Position numbers and translations under genes: made by a program. From an uncultured Collinsella sp. (lineage in GTDB: Bacteria > Actinomycetota > Coriobacteriia > Coriobacteriales > Coriobacteriaceae), in NCBI GenBank assembly GCA_900550785.1, contig URTL01000105.1:1-6659 (forward strand): a stretch of DNA of 6,659 nt. Reading direction: 5' to 3'. Shown here piece by piece: positions 1-5,442 of this stretch. Position 1 is the first letter of the stretch. Each line of letters starts with the position of its first letter. The notes beneath the pieces are model-generated. The model was not told the origin of the DNA. It made no database searches and saw nothing but the letters and a program-made list of their open reading frames with translations.

Positions 1-21
1 GCCGCGAGGCCTCCCCCTTTT
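1..21 (+). terminator. Possible 3' arm and T-tract of an upstream gene's terminator (cut by window edge)
   Basis: The window opens with a G/C-rich stretch (GCCGCGAGGCCTCCCCC) followed directly by TTTTT, then an AT-richer region. This is how the descending arm of an intrinsic terminator and its U-tract look. The matching ascending arm would lie before base 1, so the hairpin cannot be confirmed. If real, it ends the preceding gene and makes coaE the first gene of its own unit. Confidence 0.3.
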
Positions 22-89
22 TGCGTTATATACACGTTGTACTTTGGGACCTAGCTCCCCCGTATGCGCTCTTACTGTTTGGCTGTATT

Positions 90-120
90 TTGAGTCCTTC
101 TAGTGTATTTGAGCGATAAT
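90..120 (+). promoter_or_regulatory. Candidate sigma-70-type promoter for the coaE cluster
   Basis: GATAAT at 115-120 matches the -10 consensus at five of six positions. TTGAGT at 90-95 resembles a -35 box, but the 19-base spacer is longer than the usual 17. The site lies 29 bases before the coaE start codon, in a locally AT-rich stretch, and no other convincing promoter precedes coaE. It was assigned by eye only. Confidence 0.35.
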
Positions 121-136
121 TACTCGCATTGGCGTT

Positions 137-143
137 AGGGAGG
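137..143 (+). promoter_or_regulatory. Ribosome binding site deciding the coaE start
   Basis: AGGGAGG ends five bases before the ATG at 149. A TTG at 146 is in the same frame but sits only two bases from this site, too close for normal initiation. The ATG at 149 is therefore chosen as the start. Confidence 0.7.
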
Positions 144-148
144 GCTTG

Positions 149-790
149 ATGTTTACCGTATTTGTCTTGGGCAATATTGCTTCGGGTAAGTCGACTGCCT
201 GCCGCTATTTCGAATCTCGTGGCGCTATGCTAATCGATCTGGATGAGCTTGCAAAATCGCTGTATGTGCCGGGCTCTGATATCGTCAATGCTCTCGCGGA
301 TGAATTCGGTTGGGACATTTTGGATGAGGATGGCGGCATTCGCCGCAACATCCTCGCTTCTCGAGCTTTTGCTTCTCCTGATTCGGTCGCACGGCTCAAT
401 GGCATTGTGCATCCCGTTCTCATTGAACAGCTTTCGCTTAGGATTCTCGATCCGGTTTGTTGTACGGTTTCATCTCCTCGTTATCGCTTTGCGGTGGTCG
501 AGGTTTCTGCTCCGACTGGTTTTGAGGATGCATTTGGCTTGGCTGATGAAATTTTGGTCATCAGCGCCCCTTTGTCAGTTCGTCGCGAGCGCGCTATTCA
601 ACGTGGCATGGAGCCATCTGATTTCGATGCCCGTTCTGCTTGCCAGCCCGAAGAGTCTGCGCTGTGCAATCTCGCTACAACTGTGATTGACAATGCGGCA
701 GACGATAACTCGCTCTTTGAACAACTGGACGCATGGCTTTCGCGCCATGGGTTCGGGGATGTAGTGGATAAGGAGGAGGCCGATGCCTAA
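149..790 (+). CDS. coaE: Dephospho-CoA kinase (CoaE), divergent
   Basis: The enzyme phosphorylates the 3'-hydroxyl of dephospho-CoA with ATP, the last step of coenzyme A synthesis, in the cytoplasm. The 213-residue protein is close to the usual family length of about 200. It opens with a beta strand and a P-loop, GNIASGKS at residues 8-15, in the place of the family's G-T-G-K-S type loop. DLDELAK at 30-36 matches the D-x-D substrate/lid region, and the RRNILASRAF block followed by LNGIVHPVL (to residue 91) is the CoaE signature with the conserved His-Pro. Beyond residue 100 it diverges: the usual PLLFE motif appears as APTGFED (121-127), and the lysine normally found shortly after the Gln of the R-x3-Q motif (Q166 here) is not evident. 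The C-terminal Ala-Asp-x-Val-Ile-x-N element is recognisable as ATTVIDN. The start is set by the AGGGAGG at 137-143. Its last 8 bases overlap the next gene. Family assignment is firm; full activity is inferred. Confidence 0.88.
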   Translation: MFTVFVLGNIASGKSTACRYFESRGAMLIDLDELAKSLYVPGSDIVNALADEFGWDILDEDGGIRRNILASRAFASPDSVARLNGIVHPVLIEQLSLRILDPVCCTVSSPRYRFAVVEVSAPTGFEDAFGLADEILVISAPLSVRRERAIQRGMEPSDFDARSACQPEESALCNLATTVIDNAADDNSLFEQLDAWLSRHGFGDVVDKEEADA

Positions 791-1364
791 GACACGTTTC
801 CTTACGTGGTATCGCCTTATACCGCTGGCTGCCGTTTTTGCCTTCGGCCTTATCTCATTCGTTTACTCGTATGCTCCTGCCGCTTTCTTTAAGCCGCTGT
901 ATCCGATTGACTACGAGGCGTATGTAAAGCAATCCAGTATTTCGCATAATCTGGATCCGTATCTGGTGTGCGCTGTCATTAAGTCTGAATCGAATTGGGA
1001 TCCCGAGGCCGAGTCGAATCAGGGTGCTCAGGGATTGATGCAGCTGATGCCCGAGACTGCCCAGGATATGATCGCCAAGGGCCTTGTCGACGGTGGCGAG
1101 TATTCGGCCGACAACCTTAACGATCCGGCTACGAATATCGAGTTTGGCTGTGCGTATCTCTCGTATCTTCTAGCGTATTTTAACGGGTCGACTGACAGTG
1201 CCATTGCCGCCTATAACGCCGGCATGGGCAATGTCGACGGATGGGCGCAGCAGAGTACGTCGCTTCATAATGCAATCACCTTTCCCGAGACGCAGGCGTA
1301 TCTGATTCGTGTCAATAATGCCTGGGTTCGCTACAAGACCCTCTATCCCGATCGGTTCGTATAG
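783..1364 (+). CDS. Membrane-anchored soluble-lytic-transglycosylase-type murein hydrolase
   Basis: The predicted 193-residue protein cleaves the MurNAc-GlcNAc bond of peptidoglycan, forming 1,6-anhydro-MurNAc ends, at the outer face of the membrane. A short basic N-terminus is followed by a hydrophobic segment at about residues 12-34, read as a membrane anchor or uncleaved signal. The rest is one SLT (Slt70 C-terminal, goose-lysozyme-like) domain. KSESNW carries the catalytic glutamate, E69. GAQGLMQLMPETA (81-93) is the second family motif, NDPATNIEFGCAYL (113-126) the third, and AIAAYNAGMGNV (140-151) the fourth. The protein is far shorter than proteobacterial Slt70 and has no visible LysM or other wall-binding domain. 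AGGAGG at 771-776, six bases before the ATG, fixes the start. Its first 8 bases overlap the end of coaE, which suggests translational coupling. The in vivo role (growth, division or turnover) is not shown by the sequence. Confidence 0.9.
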   Translation: MPKTRFLTWYRLIPLAAVFAFGLISFVYSYAPAAFFKPLYPIDYEAYVKQSSISHNLDPYLVCAVIKSESNWDPEAESNQGAQGLMQLMPETAQDMIAKGLVDGGEYSADNLNDPATNIEFGCAYLSYLLAYFNGSTDSAIAAYNAGMGNVDGWAQQSTSLHNAITFPETQAYLIRVNNAWVRYKTLYPDRFV

Positions 1365-1384
1365 GACTATGCCTGCCGCCTGCG

Positions 1385-1390
1385 TATACT
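1385..1390 (+). promoter_or_regulatory. Weak candidate -10 box before uvrB
   Basis: TATACT lies 25 bases before the uvrB start and matches the -10 consensus at five of six positions. No acceptable -35 hexamer is present 16-18 bases upstream, and no exact extended -10 TGn is seen. No terminator separates the transglycosylase gene from uvrB, so uvrB may simply be read from upstream, with or without this extra start. Confidence 0.25.
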
Positions 1391-1415
1391 GCAGATATAT
1401 GAGTTAGGAGTATCC

Positions 1416-3656
1416 ATGGCGGAATTTGAAGTAGAACGCGTTGGTGGTGAACTTAAGCGCTTTGGCGTTGAAGGCTCTGACGTGCCGTTTAAGGTCGTGT
1501 CTCCCTATGAGCCTGCCGGTTCCCAGCCTAAGGCCATTGAGTCGCTTGTGCAGGGCGTGAGGGACGGAGACCGCTATCAGGTTTTGCTGGGCGTGACTGG
1601 TTCGGGCAAGACCTTCACGATGGCAAAGACTATTGAGGCCCTGGGAAAGCCGACGCTGGTCATGGCTCCGAATAAAACGCTCGCCGCTCAGCTTGCGAGC
1701 GAGCTCAAAGAGTTCTTTCCCAACAACGCTGTGGTCTACTTCGTCTCGTACTATGACTACTATCAGCCCGAGGCGTATGTGCCGCAAAGCGATACATATA
1801 TCGAGAAAGACTCCTCGATTAACGAAGAGGTCGAGATGCTGCGACATCAGGCGACCGCATCGCTGCTCTCTCGACGCGATGTGATCGTTGTCGCATCGGT
1901 CTCGTGTATCTATGGCATTGGCTCTCCTGAGGACTATGCGGGTCTGGCTCCAAACGTCGACAAAAAGGTGCCGCTCGAGCGCGATGACTTTATCCATGCA
2001 CTTATCGACATTCAATATGATCGCAATGACTATGACCTGGCACGCGGCACGTTCCGCGTGCGCGGCGATGTTGTCGACGTGTATCCGCCTTATGCCGAGC
2101 ATCCGTTGCGGTTTGAGTTCTTTGGCGATGAGGTCGAGCTGATTGCCGAGATCGATGAGGTCACCGGTGAGATGCTTCGTGAGTATGAGGCCATTCCCGT
2201 ATGGCCGGCATCGCACTACGTGACCGAGAAGCCGAAGGTCAAGGCGGCTCTGAAATCGATCAGCGAAGAGTGCGAGAAGCGCGTGGCGGAGCTCAAGGCG
2301 ACCGACAAGTTGCTCGAGGCGCAGCGTCTGCAGCAGCGCACCGATTATGATCTTGAGATGCTCGAGACGATGGGCTTTTGCAACGGCATCGAGAACTACT
2401 CGCGTCATCTGGATGGTCGCAAGCCGGGCGAGCCGCCGTTTACCCTAATCGATTACTTTCCCAAAGATATGCTCTGCATCATCGATGAGAGCCATGTGAC
2501 GGTGCCGCAGATTCGCGGTATGCACGAAGGTGACCGCTCGCGTAAGGTGACACTGGTGGAACACGGTTTTCGCCTGCCCTCGGCGCTCGATAACCGCCCG
2601 CTTCGTTTCGATGAGTTTGAGGCAAGGATACCCCAGTTCATCTACGTTTCGGCAACACCGGGCGACTATGAGCTGCGGGTGAGCCAGAACGACGTTGAGC
2701 AGATTATTCGTCCGACCGGTCTGCTCGATCCCAAGATCGATGTGCGTCCGGTTCGCGGTCAGATTGACGATCTTGAGGACGAGATTCGCGAGCGCGTTGC
2801 CCGCAAGGAGCGCGTGCTGGTGACCACGTTGACCAAGCGCATGGCCGAGGACCTGACCGACCATCTGCTCGACGCGGGCATTAAGGTCAATTACATGCAC
2901 TCTGATACGGCGACAATGGACCGTGTCGAGATCCTGCGAACGCTGCGCGAGGGCAAGATCGATGTCCTCGTTGGCATCAACCTGCTTCGCGAGGGCTTGG
3001 ATCTCCCCGAGGTCTCACTGGTGGCAATTCTCGATGCCGATAAGGAAGGCTTCTTGCGCAACCGCCGTTCGCTGATTCAGACGATTGGCCGCGCGGCCCG
3101 TAACGCCGATGGCGAAGTCATCATGTATGCGGACGTTGTGACCGATTCGATGAAAGAGGCCATCGAGGAGACGCGGCGCCGCCGCGAGATTCAGATGGCA
3201 TATAACGAAGAGCATGGCATTGTGCCCAAGACGGTGCGCAAAGCCATCAACGACATCTCAAGTTTTATTGCCGAGGCCGAAAAAACCGTGGGTTCCAAGG
3301 GGCGCTCGAAGGGCGACTCCCTTGGCCATGGCGCATTCTATACGCCCGATGAGTCGGGCGAGGGCGGCGTGCCGGAAACGGTGGCACCCGAGCAGACACT
3401 TGCGGAGCAGTTGGAAGAACTGCCGCATGACGAGCTTGTGCGGATCGTCGAAACCATGGAAGAGGATATGCGCAACGCTTCTGCCGCCATGGACTTTGAG
3501 GAGGCGGCGCGCCTGCGCGATGCCGTCGTTCAGATTCGGGCGATGCTCGAGGGTGCGTCTGAGGACGAGACGATCGAGCGCTTACGTTCGCAGGCCCGCA
3601 AGGGTTCCACGTTCGCATCGGGCAGAAAACGCCAGGGTGCACGGTTTAAGAAATAG
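1416..3656 (+). CDS. uvrB: Excinuclease ABC subunit UvrB
   Basis: UvrB is the damage-verifying helicase-like subunit of nucleotide excision repair. It is loaded by UvrA, opens the DNA around the lesion and recruits UvrC for incision. The 746-residue protein shows the full architecture: Walker A GVTGSGKT (59-66); the damage-probing beta-hairpin region with YYDYYQPEAYVP (112-123) and DTYIEKD (126-132); the UvrB-specific domain; Walker B DESH (357-360); motif III SATP (412-415); motif V around GINLLREGLDLPEVS (520-534); and motif VI QTIGRAARN (555-563). The C-terminal UVR domain that contacts UvrA/UvrC lies at about 678-712 (EEAARLRDAV). The protein is about 70 residues longer than the 673-residue E. 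coli protein. The excess is a roughly 24-residue N-terminal lead-in and a Gly/Ser/Glu-rich linker (about 624-660) before the UVR domain. The nucleotide-contacting GDQP motif reads GSQP (35-38). AGGAG at 1406-1410 supports the ATG. No LexA-type operator was seen upstream. Confidence 0.98.
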   Translation: MAEFEVERVGGELKRFGVEGSDVPFKVVSPYEPAGSQPKAIESLVQGVRDGDRYQVLLGVTGSGKTFTMAKTIEALGKPTLVMAPNKTLAAQLASELKEFFPNNAVVYFVSYYDYYQPEAYVPQSDTYIEKDSSINEEVEMLRHQATASLLSRRDVIVVASVSCIYGIGSPEDYAGLAPNVDKKVPLERDDFIHALIDIQYDRNDYDLARGTFRVRGDVVDVYPPYAEHPLRFEFFGDEVELIAEIDEVTGEMLREYEAIPVWPASHYVTEKPKVKAALKSISEECEKRVAELKATDKLLEAQRLQQRTDYDLEMLETMGFCNGIENYSRHLDGRKPGEPPFTLIDYFPKDMLCIIDESHVTVPQIRGMHEGDRSRKVTLVEHGFRLPSALDNRPLRFDEFEARIPQFIYVSATPGDYELRVSQNDVEQIIRPTGLLDPKIDVRPVRGQIDDLEDEIRERVARKERVLVTTLTKRMAEDLTDHLLDAGIKVNYMHSDTATMDRVEILRTLREGKIDVLVGINLLREGLDLPEVSLVAILDADKEGFLRNRRSLIQTIGRAARNADGEVIMYADVVTDSMKEAIEETRRRREIQMAYNEEHGIVPKTVRKAINDISSFIAEAEKTVGSKGRSKGDSLGHGAFYTPDESGEGGVPETVAPEQTLAEQLEELPHDELVRIVETMEEDMRNASAAMDFEEAARLRDAVVQIRAMLEGASEDETIERLRSQARKGSTFASGRKRQGARFKK

Positions 3657-3659
3657 CGA

Positions 3660-3702
3660 ACAGGCCCCGAGTTCCCTGTGGAGCTCGGGGCCTGTGTCTT
3701 TT
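3660..3702 (+). terminator. Strong intrinsic terminator of uvrB, between convergent genes
   Basis: Bases 3660-3675 pair with 3680-3695 to give a 16-bp stem around a CTGT loop, ending TGTCTTTT. The single non-Watson-Crick pair (3672 with 3683) is a G-U wobble in plus-strand RNA but would be an A-C mismatch in minus-strand RNA. The element is therefore best fitted to ending uvrB. It lies in the 65-bp gap between two converging genes. The opposite side is only moderately T-rich (TCGCTATTTCTT), so it may also stop minus-strand transcripts, less efficiently. Confidence 0.88.
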
Positions 3703-3721
3703 GCGTGCTGGAATTCGTGCG

Positions 3722-5362
3722 CTAGAGGTCTGCGATCAGGGCTTCGGCACAACGAATGCCGTCGGTGGCCGCGCTCATGATGCCGCCGGCATATCCAGCT
3801 CCCTCACCGCAAGGGTAGAGGCCCGGGGTCGACACGGCATGGCACGTTCGGTCTCGGGTGACAGTAACCGGTGAGCTCGAACGAGTCTCCACGCCGGTAA
3901 GAACGGCATCGGGGCGGTCGTAGCCTCGTAGCTTTTTTCCGAGTAGGGGAAGTCCCAGGCGGAGCGACTCGACGATATGCTGCGGCAGGGCTTCGTCAAT
4001 TGCCGTCCAGGTCACACCAAGCGGATAGGTGGGCTTTACCTTTCCGGGCGCCTTGCTGGCGCGTCCTGCGAGGAAATCTCCGACGAGCTGTGCCGGTGCG
4101 TTCCAGTTGGAGCCGCCCAGGCGATAGGCGGCCGCCTCGCAGGCACGCTGGAGCTCGATGCCGGCGAGCGGGTCATCGCCGGGAAGGTCGTCAGGTGTGA
4201 CGTTGACGAGCAGGGCGGCATTTGCGTTGCGTCCGTCGCGGGCATTGAGGCTAGCGCCGTTGACGCACAGGTGGCCCTGCTCGGAAGAGGCGGCGACAAC
4301 CTGCCCGCCGGGGCACATGCAAAACGAGAACACGCTGCGGCCGTTGGGAAGATGGGCAACAAGTTTGTAAGGGGCCGCCCCGAGCGCTGGATGTCCCGCC
4401 GAGGCTCCATATTGGGCTCGGTCGATGTCGCGCTGCGGATGCTCGATGCGAACGCCCATGGCAAAGGTCTTTTGTGCGAGGGCCACGTTGTGGTCCTTAA
4501 GGAGCTCAAAAATATCGCGAGCAGAATGCCCGCAGGCGAGGATGAGGTGCTTTGTCTCGATTGGCTCGCAAGCGGTGTCTTGGGACGATTGGACATCAAT
4601 ACCGGTAATGGCGCCAGACGCGTCGATGTGAATGTCGACGAGCTTTGTTCGATAACGGACGACACCTCCGAGCTGCTCGATGCGCTGGGATATAGCGGTG
4701 ACAACCGTGGGAAGGATGTCGGAGCCAATGTGCGGCTTGGCATCCCACAGAATATCGCGGGGCGCACCCGCCTCGACGAAGGTTTCGAGGATAAGGCGAT
4801 GGGCGGGATTTTTTGTTCCTGTATTGAGCTTGCCGTCCGAGAAGGTCCCCGCGCCGCCCAGACCAAACTGGATATTACTCTCGGGGTCGAGGATGCGCTC
4901 CTTTAGAAAGAGGTCGATCGCATGCGAGCGGCGAAATGCCGGGTCGCCGCGCTCGATGAGCAAGGGCTTAAGACCTGCTTCGGCAAGGGTGAGTGCGGCG
5001 AAAAGGCCGGCGCATCCGGCACCGATGACGACGGGGCGCTCTTTGGGTGCGCCGGAAACGGGGAAGGGGAATGAAGGCTCATCGTCATCTATCGCGCGTA
5101 CGTGCGAGCGGTCACGTTCGGAAACGCTGTCGACCGCCTCTCGCTCGAGGTGGGGACTGGTCAGCTCAACACGAAAGCTCAGGATAAAATGGACGTCTCG
5201 TTTTTTGCGAGCGTCGATTGACTTGCGGTGGAGCTCGATGGACTTGATCTCGGAGTCCTTGCAACGTAGGACGCGCTTGGCGACTCGCTTGCCAACAATG
5301 AGGCAGGCATTTTCATCGCCGGCTTCATCGAGCGACGCGTTGACTTGGGTGATTTCGATCAT
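3722..5362 (-). CDS. COG2509-type FAD-dependent dehydrogenase of unknown substrate
   Basis: This is a 546-residue cytoplasmic flavoprotein of the uncharacterised FAD-dependent dehydrogenase family (COG2509). Residues 1-66 form the family's N-terminal domain, including KSIDARKK (47-54). A charged linker follows, then the FAD-binding dinucleotide fold with VVIGAGCAGL (111-120, GxGxxG) ending in the acidic strand LLIERG (134-139). The family hallmark GGAGTFSDGKLNTG lies at 169-182, CMCPGGQVVAAS at 348-359, and the C-terminal FAD closure GLYPCGEGAGYAGG at 514-527. The reaction is not known for the family, so none is assigned. The reading frame is open for a further 41 codons upstream, to 5485, but that stretch runs across a hairpin and into the neighbouring gene. 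The ATG at 5362 has AAGGAG six bases before it and begins with the family's typical MIEI. It lies 80 bp downstream of a second flavoprotein gene on the same strand and converges on uvrB. Confidence 0.92.
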   Translation of the reverse strand: MIEITQVNASLDEAGDENACLIVGKRVAKRVLRCKDSEIKSIELHRKSIDARKKRDVHFILSFRVELTSPHLEREAVDSVSERDRSHVRAIDDDEPSFPFPVSGAPKERPVVIGAGCAGLFAALTLAEAGLKPLLIERGDPAFRRSHAIDLFLKERILDPESNIQFGLGGAGTFSDGKLNTGTKNPAHRLILETFVEAGAPRDILWDAKPHIGSDILPTVVTAISQRIEQLGGVVRYRTKLVDIHIDASGAITGIDVQSSQDTACEPIETKHLILACGHSARDIFELLKDHNVALAQKTFAMGVRIEHPQRDIDRAQYGASAGHPALGAAPYKLVAHLPNGRSVFSFCMCPGGQVVAASSEQGHLCVNGASLNARDGRNANAALLVNVTPDDLPGDDPLAGIELQRACEAAAYRLGGSNWNAPAQLVGDFLAGRASKAPGKVKPTYPLGVTWTAIDEALPQHIVESLRLGLPLLGKKLRGYDRPDAVLTGVETRSSSPVTVTRDRTCHAVSTPGLYPCGEGAGYAGGIMSAATDGIRCAEALIADL

Positions 5363-5368
5363 CGAGGT

Positions 5369-5374
5369 CTCCTT
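5369..5374 (-). promoter_or_regulatory. Ribosome binding site deciding the COG2509-type start
   Basis: Read on the minus strand, AAGGAG stands six bases before the ATG at 5362-5360. This places the start at 5362 rather than at the in-frame ATG at 5485, which would lie inside the coding region of the upstream gene. Confidence 0.8.
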
Positions 5375-5380
5375 AGAGGC

Positions 5381-5412
5381 AAGAAAGAGGCCGTCCGGTA
5401 TCCCAGACGGCC
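5381..5412 (-). terminator. Hairpin with U-rich tail between the two flavoprotein genes
   Basis: In minus-strand RNA, bases 5412-5403 pair with 5398-5389 as a 10-bp stem (GGCCGUC, one U-G wobble, then two G-C pairs) around a GAUA tetraloop. UCUUUCUU (5388-5381) follows. The wobble would be a C-A mismatch in plus-strand RNA, so the element fits the minus strand. It is most simply the terminator of the BaiN-like gene. It ends only seven bases before the AAGGAG of the next gene, so it could instead act as a leaky terminator or attenuator in that gene's leader. Confidence 0.65.
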
Positions 5413-5426
5413 CGAATGCGTTTTTG

Positions 5427-5432
5427 ATTATA
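5427..5432 (-). promoter_or_regulatory. Candidate -10 box for the COG2509-type gene
   Basis: A perfect TATAAT on the minus strand starts 11 bases past the stop codon of the BaiN-like gene. A start site near 5420 would give a leader of about 58 bases that contains the whole hairpin. No good -35 hexamer is seen at the usual spacing; that position is coding sequence of the upstream gene. The element is plausible but unproven. Confidence 0.4.
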
Positions 5433-5442
5433 GACTGCGCGG

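Noticed and set aside
1404..2408. A 334-codon open frame on the minus strand opposite uvrB
   Set aside because: It lies wholly antisense to a clearly conserved gene, has Leu/Arg/His-rich composition typical of shadow frames, and contains no recognisable motif.
3657..3675. A CGAAC...GTTC pattern resembling a LexA (SOS) box near uvrB
   Set aside because: The half-sites are nine bases apart rather than four, it lies downstream of the gene, and it is part of the terminator stem.
3977..4906. A 309-codon open frame on the plus strand opposite the COG2509-type gene
   Set aside because: The opposite strand carries the family motifs in order. This frame has no matching protein features and arises from the G/C-rich codon positions of the real gene.
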